Assembly: GCF_902703175.1 (NCBI RefSeq)
Contig: NZ_CACRYJ010000042.1
Coordinates: 59,964 to 123,963 of the forward strand
Direction: 5' to 3'
DNA length: 64,000 nucleotides
From: Occultella aeris
Lineage (GTDB): Bacteria > Actinomycetota > Actinomycetes > Actinomycetales > Beutenbergiaceae
Shown here: positions 20,562 to 29,761 of the stretch, piece by piece
Layout: each line of letters begins with the position of its first letter
Numbering within the stretch: position 1 is the stretch's first letter
Made by a program: the position numbers and the translations under genes
The notes under the pieces: model-generated
What the model saw: only the letters and a program-made list of their open reading frames with translations
Told to the model about the DNA's origin: nothing
The model's database searches: none

Positions 20562-21215
20562 ATGCCCGATCCGAGCACACCTGCGGCACAGCGGCTGCGT
20601 CGTCCGAGTTGGCGCGACCCCCGGTTGGGGATCGGGATCCTCCTGGTGGCGCTGTCCGTGGCACTCGGATCGTGGGCCGTCACCAATGCCGCCGACACGG
20701 TCGAGGTGTACCGCACCACCGATGCGCTCAGCCCGGGCGACCGGATCGACCCGGCGGACCTGGAGGTGGTGCGGGTCCACGTCCCCGACATCGATCTGTA
20801 CCTGACCCCGGGCGAGTCGGTCCCCGACGACGCGGTGGCGATCCGCGCCGTCGGGCCCGGCGAACTCGTGCCGGGTTCCGCGCTCGGCACCGAGTCGCAG
20901 GTGGAGGTCCGGCCGATCTCGCTGCCGACGAGCGCGGCCCTGGAGGCATACCTGGAGAAGGGGTCGCGGGTGGACCTGTGGGTGGCGCTGCCGGACCCGG
21001 ACGGCGTCGGCGTCGATCCCGTGGGCCCCGCGCAGCTGCTGGTCGAGGGTGTGGAGGTCTGGGACATCCACGAGGACACGTCCCTGTTCGCGGGCACCGA
21101 CCAGGTCCAGGTCCAGGTCCTCGTCGACGTGGCCGACCTGCCGGACGTGCTGGACGCACTCAGCAGCGGGGCGGAGATCACCGTGGTGCCGCTGCCCGGC
21201 CAGGCCGACTCGTGA
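20562..21215 (+). CDS. SAF domain protein (CpaB-like)
   Basis: 217 residues from ATG 20562 with GGGGAG at 20551-20556. One N-terminal transmembrane helix (about 22-42) anchors an outward-facing SAF domain (about 50-110, VEVYRTTDALSPGDRIDPAD). CpaB-like proteins with a SAF domain belong to Flp/Tad pilus assembly, but no pilin, TadA, TadB or TadC gene is present here. The gene overlaps the following ATPase gene by 4 bp (GTGA). Confidence 0.8.
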   Translation: MPDPSTPAAQRLRRPSWRDPRLGIGILLVALSVALGSWAVTNAADTVEVYRTTDALSPGDRIDPADLEVVRVHVPDIDLYLTPGESVPDDAVAIRAVGPGELVPGSALGTESQVEVRPISLPTSAALEAYLEKGSRVDLWVALPDPDGVGVDPVGPAQLLVEGVEVWDIHEDTSLFAGTDQVQVQVLVDVADLPDVLDALSSGAEITVVPLPGQADS

Positions 21216-22603
21216 GCACCGGGGTCCTGCTCTGCCTGCGCGGCGAGGTCGAGCAGGCACTGGTCGCCTCGATCGCGGCCGCCCCGGGACTGTCGGTGGT
21301 GCGCCGATGTGCCGACACCGCCGAGCTGCTGGCCGCGGCACTGGCCGGCCTCGGCTCGGTGGCCGTGGTGGACGCCGACTTCGAGGTGGACCGGCCCCTC
21401 GTCAGCCGGCTGCGTGCCGCGGGCACCCGCACCCTGGTGCTCTGCGAGCCCGACGCGGTGGACCGGCACGTCCGGCTCGGGGCTCTCGCCGTGGCCCCTG
21501 GCGGGGACCTCCTCGGCGCAGTCACCGCCCTCGCCGACGGCGCCGACGACGACACCGACCGCACGGCGGAGCGCTTCGACGCGGTCATCGGCGCCGGCTG
21601 GGACGATCCCGACGGGCCGACCGCGGACGTGCCGGACCGGGGCCCGACGGCGGAGTCCACCGAGCCTGGGGCCGTCACCGGAGCGGGAGCGGACTCCGGC
21701 GAGGGCGCGTCAGGGCGCGTGGTCGTCGTCTGGGGGCCGCCGGGTTCGCCGGGGCGCACCACGATCGCGGTCAACCTCGCGGCCGAGCTGGCCGCGGCGG
21801 GGGAGCCGACGCTGCTCGTCGACGCCGACATCTGGGGCGCCTCCGTGGCCCAGGTGCTCGGCGTGCTGGACGAGTTCGCGGGTCTCGCCGCCGCCGTCCG
21901 GGCCGCCGATCACGGCACCCTCGACGCCGCGTCACTGGCCAGGCTGACCCCCTGGGTGTCCCAGGATCTGCGGGTGCTGCCCGGCCTGACCCGGCCCGGT
22001 CGGTGGCGGGAGGTCAGCGGTGCCAGCCTGGACGTGCTGTGGGATCAGGCCCGCCGGCTGAGCCGATGGGTGGTGGTCGACGCCCCGGTGCTGGTGCCCG
22101 ACGACGAGTCAGGGTTCGACCTCGGCCCCGCCCGCAACGCCGTGGCGGCATCGGCGTTCGCGGCCGCCGACGAACTGGTCGTGGTTGGCGCCGCCGAGCC
22201 GATCGGAGTGGAGCGCCTCGTGCAGGCCCTGCTCGATCTCGACGACGTCGCCCCCACCGGCCTGAGCCGCACCGTGCTCGTGAATCGCGTCCGGGCCACT
22301 GCCGCCGGTCCGCGGGCGGCCGCTTCCGTCGGGGAGGCGCTGGCCCGGTTCGCCGGCGTGAGCGACCCGGTGCTGGTACCCGACGACCGGCCCATGTGCG
22401 ACCGGGCCCTGCTTGCCGGTACGGCCTGGGCCGAGGCGGCGCCCAGGTCCGCGGCCCGGGAGGCCGTCCGGGACGTGGTGCGCGCACTTCGGGACCGGGC
22501 CGGCGAGGGGGCACACGCGCCCGGGCGTCGCTGGTGGAGCGGGCGCGGCCGAGGGTTGCGCGCCGACCGGGTCGGCGTGGCCCGGACGCTGCGCGGACAG
22601 TAG
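21212..22603 (+). CDS. CpaE/ParA-like P-loop protein
   Basis: 463 residues from GTG 21212. An N-terminal receiver-like domain (about 1-110) and an acidic linker precede a MinD/ParA-type ATPase domain (about 168-420). The deviant Walker A is GPPGSPGRTT at 175-184, where Arg182 stands at the position of the invariant P-loop Lys. LLVDADIWGAS (switch/Walker A') and VVDAPVLVPDD are recognisable. The Arg replacement argues for altered or absent ATP hydrolysis, although nucleotide binding may remain. The pairing with the SAF protein mirrors CpaB-CpaE. Confidence 0.82.
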   Translation: MSTGVLLCLRGEVEQALVASIAAAPGLSVVRRCADTAELLAAALAGLGSVAVVDADFEVDRPLVSRLRAAGTRTLVLCEPDAVDRHVRLGALAVAPGGDLLGAVTALADGADDDTDRTAERFDAVIGAGWDDPDGPTADVPDRGPTAESTEPGAVTGAGADSGEGASGRVVVVWGPPGSPGRTTIAVNLAAELAAAGEPTLLVDADIWGASVAQVLGVLDEFAGLAAAVRAADHGTLDAASLARLTPWVSQDLRVLPGLTRPGRWREVSGASLDVLWDQARRLSRWVVVDAPVLVPDDESGFDLGPARNAVAASAFAAADELVVVGAAEPIGVERLVQALLDLDDVAPTGLSRTVLVNRVRATAAGPRAAASVGEALARFAGVSDPVLVPDDRPMCDRALLAGTAWAEAAPRSAAREAVRDVVRALRDRAGEGAHAPGRRWWSGRGRGLRADRVGVARTLRGQ

Positions 22604-22768
22604 CCGGAGCGCTTCCCGCCGGGCGCTGCGGGGAATCCATGGTGCACTCAGGCGCGGAGTCGGTTCCCCCCGGGTGCGCCCGACGGAAGGCCCGTTCGGA
22701 CCCACCATGACGCACGGCGCGTCCCCAGGGTCCACCCGTCCCGGCCGCCGCTTTGACACACTGGCGCC

Positions 22769-23233
22769 ATGCGCATCTTCCTGCCCGCCACGTCGGCCGA
22801 CCTCGACAACCCCGACGGCGTGGGCGCGCGTCGGGCACACGCCCTCACCGCGGCGTGGCGGGCCGCGATCGGCGACGAGGACCCTGAGACCGGCGAGTTC
22901 GCGACCCTGCTGATCGCCGCCGACGAGAGCGTGCAGCGGATCGGCGCCGCCGGCGCCACGCCGCTGCGGGTGGTGATCGCCGCCGACATACCCGACGCCC
23001 AGGTGCGCGCACCGGACCAGGAGGCGCCGCCGTCGGCCGTGCTTGTCGACGACGTGCCGTGGTCCGCAGTGGTGAGCATCCATGTGGACGATCCCGACGA
23101 CGGCGAGGTCCGGGACCTGGTGGCCCGGGCGGCCGCGGGCGACGAGGCCGCGCTGGCCGGAACCGGGGACGTCGACCTGCTCTGGTACGACGTCACCGAG
23201 CGTGGCCAGTTGCGAGACCAACTGCGGGGGTGA
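22769..23233 (+). CDS. DUF6912 family protein
   Basis: 154 residues (MRIFLPATSADLDNPDGVGA...), matching the small actinobacterial DUF6912 family. No catalytic motif, signal peptide or membrane segment is visible; the C-terminal third is acidic. It follows the CpaE-like gene by 165 bp, a neighbourhood seen in related genera, and converges with the VOC gene. Function unknown. Confidence 0.75.
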   Translation: MRIFLPATSADLDNPDGVGARRAHALTAAWRAAIGDEDPETGEFATLLIAADESVQRIGAAGATPLRVVIAADIPDAQVRAPDQEAPPSAVLVDDVPWSAVVSIHVDDPDDGEVRDLVARAAAGDEAALAGTGDVDLLWYDVTERGQLRDQLRG

Positions 23234-23246
23234 CGGACCGGCCCGG

Positions 23247-23624
23247 TCAGGACCGGGACGTCCAGGCGGGCGCGTACGTCGGCGCGTAGAGCAGCACCGG
23301 GTCCAGGCCCGGGACGTCGAGCATCGCGCAGCGACCGTAGGGGCGCTCGTCGACGTCGCCCGCGAAGGTCGCGCCGCGGGCGGAGAGTTCGGCCATGGTC
23401 GCGTCCAGGTCATCGCACATGAGCGAGAGTTCATGGCGCTGGACGCCGGGTTCGGTCTGCCCTGGCCAGGTGCGCGGATGGACGCCGCCCTCGCTCGGGC
23501 CGCTGGCGAAGATGAGCCACCCGGGGGACGTCTCGATGAAGTGCCACCCGACGACGTCCCGGAAGAACGCGCGGGTGGCCTCGGGATCATCGCTGTAGAC
23601 AAGGGTGTGGATGCCCGTGATCAT
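23247..23624 (-). CDS. VOC (glyoxalase/bleomycin resistance) family protein
   Basis: 125 residues with two beta-alpha-beta-beta-beta halves typical of the vicinal oxygen chelate fold (ITGIHTLVYSDDPEATRAFF; RHELSLMCDDLDATMAELSA). Possible metal ligands are H6 and the His in RHELS. The substrate cannot be predicted. It stands alone between two converging or diverging units. Confidence 0.85.
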   Translation of the reverse strand: MITGIHTLVYSDDPEATRAFFRDVVGWHFIETSPGWLIFASGPSEGGVHPRTWPGQTEPGVQRHELSLMCDDLDATMAELSARGATFAGDVDERPYGRCAMLDVPGLDPVLLYAPTYAPAWTSRS

Positions 23625-23833
23625 GCGGCCACGATACGACCGGCCCCGGTGCGGCGGAAGACCCGATCGTGGTCACCCCGAGAGCCGGGCACCGCCCGAC
23701 CCGTCACCGTCGGGCAGCGCGCCGCACACCCGCCGTTCAACGGCGCGCCGCCTCGCGGCCGTAGGGTGCTGTGCAGTGCCACGTGGGTCGGACGTCGGCC
23801 CACCGCCACGGATCACGCCACCGGAGGACAACC

Positions 23834-26800
23834 GTGCCCCTGCCCACTCGACGACTCATCGCCGCGCTCGCGGGCGCCGGCCTGCTCCTCACCGGGCTCG
23901 TCGCGCCCGCCACCGCCGGACCCACTCCGACCGCTCTGGTGCGCCCGGGCGACGACAACGGCCTCGGCCTCGATGCCGACGGGTCCGTGCTGCACGAGGT
24001 CTCGACCCGGCCGATCGCACCCGGACTGGACCTGACCAGCTTCCAGCGATTGGAGGACCAGGGCTGGACGACCGGCAACATCCTCGTCGCGGACCTCACC
24101 GAGCCGACCTTGAGCATGCAGGTCCTCGACTCGGGCACCACGACCACTCCCGCAACCGTGCTGGACCAGGTGGCCGGCACCGGCGCCGTCGCCGCCGTGA
24201 ACGGCAACCACTTCGACATGAACTACACGAACGTCCCGATCTTCACCACGATCACCGGCGGCGAGGTGATCAACGGCTACGCCCAGCCGTACCCGGCGTT
24301 CACGATGACCGACGGCGTCGCCGCCATCGAGTACCTGTCCGCCGCCGGCGCGCTCACGGTGGGCGAAGCGACACACGACCTCGCCGGCCTGAACCGGGCG
24401 ACGGTCCCCGTGAACGGCATCGGCGCCTACAACGAGCGGTGGGGCGACGCCTCGCTGGACCGGCCGGCCGGGGTGCCCGGCGAGACCGACGTCGCGACCG
24501 CCGTCGTGCAAGGCGGTGTGGTGACCGCGGTCACGGACGGGACCGGCACCGCGGGCGTACCCGCCGGCGCCCAGGTACTGCTCGGGCGGGGCACCGGGGC
24601 GGCCACGCTGCGCGCCCTCGAGGTCGGTCAGGCCGTCGAGATCAGCATCAGCCCGAGCTCTGACGTCGACCTCGGCATCGGCGGCAACGTGCCGCTCGTT
24701 CTCGACGGCGAGGTCGCCGAGTTCCCGGACGAGGCCGTCGCGGCGCGCACCGTGCTCGGCCTCACCGAGGACGGCAGCGAGCTCATCGTCGCGACCGTCG
24801 ACGGCCGCGGCGCCACCGCGCGTGGGCTCACCCGCATCGAGATGGCGGAGCTGATGATCGACCTCGGGGCGTACAACGCCGTGAATATCGACGGCGGCGG
24901 CTCCACCACCATGGTGGCCCGGCCCGCCGGCGGCACCGAGGTCGAGCTCGTGAACACGCCCTCGGACGGCTCGGCGCGTGTGGTCGCGAACTCTCTCGCG
25001 TTCTTCTCGTCGGCCGACGCCGAGCGGCTCACCGACGTGGCCGTGCGCCCGGCGCTGACCGACCCCGACGCCCACAACATCATCCCGGGACTGACCCGTA
25101 CGGTCGAGGGCGTCGGGCTGTCCGACCAGCTCGCGGGTGTGCCGGCAACCGGCGTGACTACCGTCAGCTCGCCGGGAGGAGCGCCTAGCGGACGCGACGC
25201 GAACGCCGTCATCACGCAGCGGCAGCGGACCGGGGCCGTGCTGACCGGCGTCACCCCCGGGCCGGTCACGGTCACCTATCGGGCCACCCGGATCACGGGC
25301 ACCGCCGAGTTCACCGTGCTCGGGCCACTCGACCACGTCACCGCCTCACGGCAGCAGATCGCACTGGACGCCGCCGGGGACACCGCGACCATCTCGCTGG
25401 CCGCCCACGACGGCGACGGGTTCACCGCGCCGGTCGAGACCGCGGACGTCGAGGCGAGCGTCACCGAGGGGTTCACGGTGACGCCCAACGGCCGGGACAC
25501 GTTCACGGTCACCGCCACCACACAGTCCGGCTCGGCGCTGGTGACGTTCGAGGTGGCCGGGGAGCTCGTGCAGGTTCCCGTCACGGTCGGCCTCACGACG
25601 GCGCCGGTCACCGACCTCGCCGACGGGGCGTCCTGGCGGTTCGCCCAGGACCGGGCGTCCGGGACGCTCACGACCACCACCGGGCCAGACGGCCAGCACG
25701 CGCTGCGCCTGCAGCACGACTTCACCACCTCGACGGCGACCCGCGGCTCCTACGCGGTCGCACCGGCTCCGATCGTGATCGCCGGCCAGCCCCAGGCCAT
25801 CACGATGGCCGTCGACGGTGACGGCACCGGCGTGTGGCCACGGCTGCAGGTGCGCGACGGCGACGGCGTGGTCCGCCAGCTCGACGGGCCGCTGGTCACA
25901 TGGGAGGGCTGGCGGGAGGTCACCTTCACGGTGCCACCCGGCGCTCCGTTCCCGCTCACTCTGGAGCGTGTGCGGCTGATGGAGACCCGGTCCGCGGCCA
26001 GCTACCACGGGGACATCTCGTTCGCGGACATCGATGCCGTCGTCGCCCCGGACGTGGCGCAGCCCGAGGCCGCGCCGGTGCACGACCCGGTGATCGTGAC
26101 CGACGGCACCGTGACCGGGTACTCCCAGCAGATCGCCGTGATGTCCGACGCGCAGTTCGTGGGCCGGAACCCGGAATCGGACATCGTGGCCGCCGCGCGG
26201 CGCACCCTCGCCGAGATCGTGGCCGCGGACCCGGACCTGCTCATCATCAACGGCGACCTGGTCGACGAGGGCGCACCGATCGACTTCGACCTGGCCCGGC
26301 GGGTGCTCACCGAGGAGGTGGGCGACGCCGTCCCCTGGCTCTACGTGCCAGGTAACCACGAGATCATGGGCGGCTCCATCGGCGAGTTCGAGGCCGCGTT
26401 CGGTCCGGCCCAGCAGGTCACCGACCTCGACGGCACCCGGATCATCACCCTGGACACCTCCGCCGGGTCCCTGCGGGCCGGCGGGCTCGACCAGATCCGG
26501 ATGCTCGAGGATGCCCTGGACGCGGCGGCGGCCGAGCCGGCGGTCACCGGCGTGGTGGTGTTCTTCCACCACCCGACCGAGGATCCGCTGCCCGGGGACG
26601 CCTCACAGATCTCCGACCGGTACGAGGCCGCCGCCGTGGATGCACTCCTCGCGGAGTTCCGAGCCACCAGCGGACGCTCGATCGCCGTGATCAACTCCCA
26701 CGTCGGCGCGTTCCACGCCCGCAGTTTCGATGGCGTGTCCAACGTGATCAACGGCAACTCCGGCAAGTCTCCGGCCTCGACGCCGGCGGACGGCGGGTTC

Positions 26801-27214
26801 ACCGGGTGGACGCTGCTCGGGATCGACCCGGCCGCGGGCGTGGTCGGGGCGAACCCGGCGCCGGTCACCAGCCGGCTGGCCTGGTTGCGCGCGGAGGTGC
26901 GGCCCCGCGTCGACTCGCTCGCCCTCGAGGTTCCGACCGAGATGACGGTGGGGGAGGTCGGCCTGGTCGCCGGGACCGTCACCCAGGACGAGGTCCGCGA
27001 CGTGCCCGTGGCGTGGCCGATGAGCGCGGACTGGTCCGGCGACGGCGTGAGCATCTCCGACGGGACCGGGACGGACCTGGAGCCCGCGGCGCAGGTGCTC
27101 CGGCTCAACCCGGCGACGGGGGAGGTCACCGCCGTGGCGCCCGGCACGGCCACCGTGGTGCTGACCGTGAACGGGATCAGCCAGGAGGTGGTCGTGACCG
27201 TCGGTGAGGGCTGA
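23834..27214 (+). CDS. secreted phosphodiester glycosidase / calcineurin-like phosphoesterase fusion
   Basis: 1126 residues from GTG 23834 (GGAGG at 23823-23827). A Sec signal peptide ends near residue 28 (APATA-GP). A phosphodiester glycosidase (NAGPA-type) domain follows, about 55-400, with NGNHFDMNY near 123 and NIDGGGSTTMV near 350. Then come Ig-like regions and a calcineurin-like phosphoesterase domain at about 765-1005 (SDAQF, NGDLVDEG, GNHE, FHHP, NSHVGAFH). The first motif is D-A-Q instead of D-x-H, as in some secreted members. The C-terminus ends in a Big2-like segment (AVAPGTATVVLTV). Both enzymes act on phosphodiesters or phosphomonoesters, suggesting scavenging of teichoic acid or phospho-glycan outside the cell. 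Confidence 0.88.
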   Translation: MPLPTRRLIAALAGAGLLLTGLVAPATAGPTPTALVRPGDDNGLGLDADGSVLHEVSTRPIAPGLDLTSFQRLEDQGWTTGNILVADLTEPTLSMQVLDSGTTTTPATVLDQVAGTGAVAAVNGNHFDMNYTNVPIFTTITGGEVINGYAQPYPAFTMTDGVAAIEYLSAAGALTVGEATHDLAGLNRATVPVNGIGAYNERWGDASLDRPAGVPGETDVATAVVQGGVVTAVTDGTGTAGVPAGAQVLLGRGTGAATLRALEVGQAVEISISPSSDVDLGIGGNVPLVLDGEVAEFPDEAVAARTVLGLTEDGSELIVATVDGRGATARGLTRIEMAELMIDLGAYNAVNIDGGGSTTMVARPAGGTEVELVNTPSDGSARVVANSLAFFSSADAERLTDVAVRPALTDPDAHNIIPGLTRTVEGVGLSDQLAGVPATGVTTVSSPGGAPSGRDANAVITQRQRTGAVLTGVTPGPVTVTYRATRITGTAEFTVLGPLDHVTASRQQIALDAAGDTATISLAAHDGDGFTAPVETADVEASVTEGFTVTPNGRDTFTVTATTQSGSALVTFEVAGELVQVPVTVGLTTAPVTDLADGASWRFAQDRASGTLTTTTGPDGQHALRLQHDFTTSTATRGSYAVAPAPIVIAGQPQAITMAVDGDGTGVWPRLQVRDGDGVVRQLDGPLVTWEGWREVTFTVPPGAPFPLTLERVRLMETRSAASYHGDISFADIDAVVAPDVAQPEAAPVHDPVIVTDGTVTGYSQQIAVMSDAQFVGRNPESDIVAAARRTLAEIVAADPDLLIINGDLVDEGAPIDFDLARRVLTEEVGDAVPWLYVPGNHEIMGGSIGEFEAAFGPAQQVTDLDGTRIITLDTSAGSLRAGGLDQIRMLEDALDAAAAEPAVTGVVVFFHHPTEDPLPGDASQISDRYEAAAVDALLAEFRATSGRSIAVINSHVGAFHARSFDGVSNVINGNSGKSPASTPADGGFTGWTLLGIDPAAGVVGANPAPVTSRLAWLRAEVRPRVDSLALEVPTEMTVGEVGLVAGTVTQDEVRDVPVAWPMSADWSGDGVSISDGTGTDLEPAAQVLRLNPATGEVTAVAPGTATVVLTVNGISQEVVVTVGEG

Positions 27215-27248
27215 CAGACGCGCCCCGGCGCTCCCATCGCTGTCGAAG

Positions 27249-27270
27249 TGCTAGCATTCTGCAAGTAGCG
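27249..27270 (+). promoter_or_regulatory. candidate operator of the FitAB-like pair
   Basis: TGCTAGCA (27249-27256) is a perfect 8-bp palindrome. GCTA at 27250-27253 is also inverted against TAGC at 27267-27270. It lies 16-37 bp before the antitoxin ATG, as expected for autoregulation by a ribbon-helix-helix antitoxin. Confidence 0.5.
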
Positions 27271-27285
27271 AGAGGCGGTTGGCAG

Positions 27286-27525
27286 ATGGCCACGGTGACC
27301 ATCAGGAACCTGGACGACGAACTGGTCGAGGCACTCAAGAAGCGCGCCCGTGAGCATGGGCGTTCCATGGAGGCCGAGGCGCGTCGGATCTTGGCCGATG
27401 CGGTCGTTGCCGATGCTCACACGGCCGGGCTGGGATCGCGGATCCGCACGCGATTCGCCGGATTGGGCGAAGTGACGGCGGAGCGCTCCGGTGATCTTCC
27501 GCGCGAGGTCGAGCTCGACGCGTGA
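27286..27525 (+). CDS. FitA/VapB-type ribbon-helix-helix antitoxin
   Basis: 79 residues. An Arc/MetJ-type ribbon-helix-helix occupies residues 1-45 (MATVTIRNLDDELVEALKKR, then RSMEAEARRILADAV), and a flexible C-terminal tail would neutralise the toxin. The stop overlaps the toxin start by GTGA, the usual coupling of this pair. A palindromic operator lies just upstream. Confidence 0.9.
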   Translation: MATVTIRNLDDELVEALKKRAREHGRSMEAEARRILADAVVADAHTAGLGSRIRTRFAGLGEVTAERSGDLPREVELDA

Positions 27526-27953
27526 TTGTCCTCGACACGAACGTCATCTCGGAGTTGACCCGGTCCGCACCGGACCGGGCGGTGGTCGGATGGTTGGATG
27601 GCCTGGACTCTTCCGAGACGTACCTGACCGCGGTGACCACGGCCGAACTCCTGGATGGAGTGGAACGTATGCCGGCCGGGCGGCGTCGAACCGCAATCGC
27701 CGGCGCCGTAGCGGACCTGATCGGCCTGGACTTCGCTGGCCGCATACTGCCGTTCGACGTGGCCGCCTCCGACCGGTTTGCGGCCGTCCTTGCCGCTCGC
27801 CGCTCGATCGGCCGGCCGATCGGCATGGCGGACGCCATGATCGCGGCGATCAGCCTGGAAGCAGGGGCGACGTTGGCGACCCGCAACGTGCGCGATTTCG
27901 AGGGCGTTTCCCTACCTCTCGTGAATCCGTGGCTCGCTACTGGAGACGATTGA
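27522..27953 (+). CDS. FitB/VapC-type PIN domain toxin
   Basis: 143 residues from GTG 27522. The PIN-domain acidic residues are present: D5 (VLDTNVISEL), E42 (TTAELLDG), D104 (GMADAMIAAI) and D125 (RNVRDF). PIN toxins are Mg-dependent ribonucleases, often cutting tRNA or rRNA. All catalytic residues are intact, so the toxin looks functional. It converges with hisN, with 27 bp between stops. Confidence 0.92.
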   Translation: MIVLDTNVISELTRSAPDRAVVGWLDGLDSSETYLTAVTTAELLDGVERMPAGRRRTAIAGAVADLIGLDFAGRILPFDVAASDRFAAVLAARRSIGRPIGMADAMIAAISLEAGATLATRNVRDFEGVSLPLVNPWLATGDD

Positions 27954-27965
27954 GGTCGCAGGCTC

Positions 27966-27980
27966 CCCGCATATTGCGGG
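27966..27980. terminator. small hairpin between convergent genes
   Basis: CCCGCA-TAT-TGCGGG is a 6-bp stem with 3-nt loop, lying exactly between the toxin stop (27953) and the hisN stop (27981). It could terminate both directions but is short. Confidence 0.4.
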
Positions 27981-28799
27981 TTAGTGGCGCTGCAATCCCG
28001 CCAGCACGCCGTCGTGCAGGTGCCCGTTGGTGGCGACGGCGTTGCCGCCGAACGGGCCGTCCACTCCCTCCAGGGAGGTGAACCGGCCACCGGCCTCGGT
28101 CACGATCGGGACCAGGGCCGCCATGTCGTAGACCTCGAGGTCCGGCTCGCACGCGATGTCCACGGCCCCCTCGGCCACCAGCATGTACGACCAGAAGTCG
28201 CCGTACGCGCGGCTGCGCCAGAGGCTGGCCTCCAGGGACAGGAACTCGTCCAGCAGGTCCGCCTCCTCCCAGCCCGCGAGGCTCGAGTAGGACAGTGAGG
28301 CGTCCTCCAGGCGGGTCACCGAGGACACCGAGATCCGAGTTGCCGCGGACAGCGACCGGCCGGTCCACGCGCCGGACCCGTTGGCCGCCCACCAGCGCCG
28401 GTTCAGCGCTGGGGCGCTGACCACGCCGAGGACCGGCTGGCCCTCGTCCACCAGCGCGATGAGAGTGGCCCAGACGGGCACCCCGCGGACGAAGTTCTTG
28501 GTGCCGTCGATCGGGTCGATCACCCACTGGCGGGCGCCGTGGCCGGTGACCCCGAACTCCTCGCCGAGCACCGAGTCACGGGGGCGGGTCCGGGAGAGCT
28601 GGGCGCGCACGATCTCCTCGGCGGTGCGGTCCGCGTCGGTGACCGGGGTGGTGTCCGGCTTCGTCTCCACGTGCAGGTCCTGCGCCTTGAACCGGGCGGT
28701 CGTCTGGGCGTCGACCTGATCCGCGATCACGTGCGCGAGGCGGAGGTCGTCGTCGTAGCGAGGCCGTCGAGGGGCCTGGGCTGCACTATCGCTGCTCAT
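27981..28799 (-). CDS. hisN: histidinol-phosphatase, inositol monophosphatase family
   Basis: 272 residues. Metal-binding motifs are GEEFG (E80, E81), DPIDGTKNF (D95, D98) and the C-terminal [14 protein letters not shown]. This arrangement is that of actinobacterial HisN, which removes phosphate from histidinol phosphate in histidine synthesis; other sugar-phosphate substrates cannot be excluded. ATG 28799 was chosen because the conserved region begins soon after; ATG 28811 is in frame and neither has a clear ribosome binding site. In many actinobacteria hisN follows aroA-rsgA, but here it is about 19 kb from them. Confidence 0.85.
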   Translation of the reverse strand: MSSDSAAQAPRRPRYDDDLRLAHVIADQVDAQTTARFKAQDLHVETKPDTTPVTDADRTAEEIVRAQLSRTRPRDSVLGEEFGVTGHGARQWVIDPIDGTKNFVRGVPVWATLIALVDEGQPVLGVVSAPALNRRWWAANGSGAWTGRSLSAATRISVSSVTRLEDASLSYSSLAGWEEADLLDEFLSLEASLWRSRAYGDFWSYMLVAEGAVDIACEPDLEVYDMAALVPIVTEAGGRFTSLEGVDGPFGGNAVATNGHLHDGVLAGLQRH

Positions 28800-28888
28800 G
28801 TCAGGCAACATATCGGTTAGCCGTCGACGGTCCGGGCAGGCGCCCCGGGCAGCCGGGCACGGCCTGGAACGAGTGAGGCGGGCGAACG

Positions 28889-29650
28889 ATGACGGAGCAG
28901 TCCCCGATGGGCAGCGTCGACAAGGCGCTGCTGGTCCTGACCGAACTGTCCGCCGCTGGCCCGCGCGGTCGCAGCCTCGCCGACCTGGCCGAGGCGGTGT
29001 CGGTATCGAAGTCCACCCTGCACCGCACCCTCGCCGCGCTGCGGTACCGGCACTTCGTGGCACAGGACCCGGTGAGCGGCTCGTACCGCCTCGGGGCCGC
29101 CGCGATCGACCTGGGCGCGACGTTCATCGAGGGCGACAACCTTCCGGCGCTGCTGCACCCGATGCTCGAGAGCATCCGTGACTCCTTCGACGAGCTGTGC
29201 CAGCTCGGGGTGCTCGACGGGACCGATGTGGTGTACGTGGACAAGGCGGAGCCGGCACACGCGATCCGGGTGTGGAGTGCCGTCGGGCGACGGATCGCGG
29301 CTCTGACGACCGCCCTGGGGCGTTCCCTGCTCGCCGCGGGCGAGGTGGACCGTCGCATCCTCGGGCGGCTCGCGCCGCCGGCCCGGTTCACGCCGGAGGA
29401 GGTGCAGCGGTCCTGGGAGGCGGTGGTGAACGCTCGGCTCGACGGCTACGCGGTGGAGCGCGGCGAGTCCGAGCCCGGTATCGGTTGTGTGGCGGTCGCG
29501 ATCCTGCGGGCTCGCCGACCTGTGGCCGCGGTGAGCGTGACGATGCCGCTCGAGCGGCTCGAGCATCAGATCCCCGAGCTCGGCGGCCGGCTCCGCAGGG
29601 TCGTCGAGGCCGAGCTGCCCGGCTCGCTCTCGTTGCCGCCGACGCTGTAG
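28889..29650 (+). CDS. IclR family transcriptional regulator
   Basis: 253 residues: N-terminal winged helix (about 8-70, [20 protein letters not shown]) and a C-terminal effector-binding domain (about 85-245, [24 protein letters not shown]). IclR regulators usually sense small carboxylic or sugar-acid metabolites. It precedes the DUF4185 gene, whose promoter region carries a palindrome, so it may control that gene. Divergent from hisN. Confidence 0.9.
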   Translation: MTEQSPMGSVDKALLVLTELSAAGPRGRSLADLAEAVSVSKSTLHRTLAALRYRHFVAQDPVSGSYRLGAAAIDLGATFIEGDNLPALLHPMLESIRDSFDELCQLGVLDGTDVVYVDKAEPAHAIRVWSAVGRRIAALTTALGRSLLAAGEVDRRILGRLAPPARFTPEEVQRSWEAVVNARLDGYAVERGESEPGIGCVAVAILRARRPVAAVSVTMPLERLEHQIPELGGRLRRVVEAELPGSLSLPPTL

Positions 29651-29654
29651 AGCC

Positions 29655-29704
29655 TTGACCTGTGCCCGGCGGCACTGGAATGCTCCTTGCATCAGTTCCG
29701 GAAC
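29655..29704 (+). promoter_or_regulatory. candidate promoter and operator of the DUF4185 gene
   Basis: TTGACC at 29655-29660 could be a -35 with a weak -10 near 29678. GTTCCGGAAC at 29695-29704 is a perfect 10-bp palindrome at about the expected start of transcription, a position suited to repression. Confidence 0.35.
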
Positions 29705-29761
29705 TAGCGTTCGCCTATGCGGAACGCCGACTGGTCCGGTCCAGGCGAAGGAGCCACGATC

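Noticed and set aside
22751..22768. TTGACA at 22751 as the -35 of the DUF6912 gene
   Set aside because: It lies only 12 bp before the ATG, leaving no room for a -10 upstream of the start.
29682..29704. GGAAT near 29677 with GTT at 29695 as a second SigR promoter
   Set aside because: The spacing is 13 bp instead of 18-19, too short for SigR.
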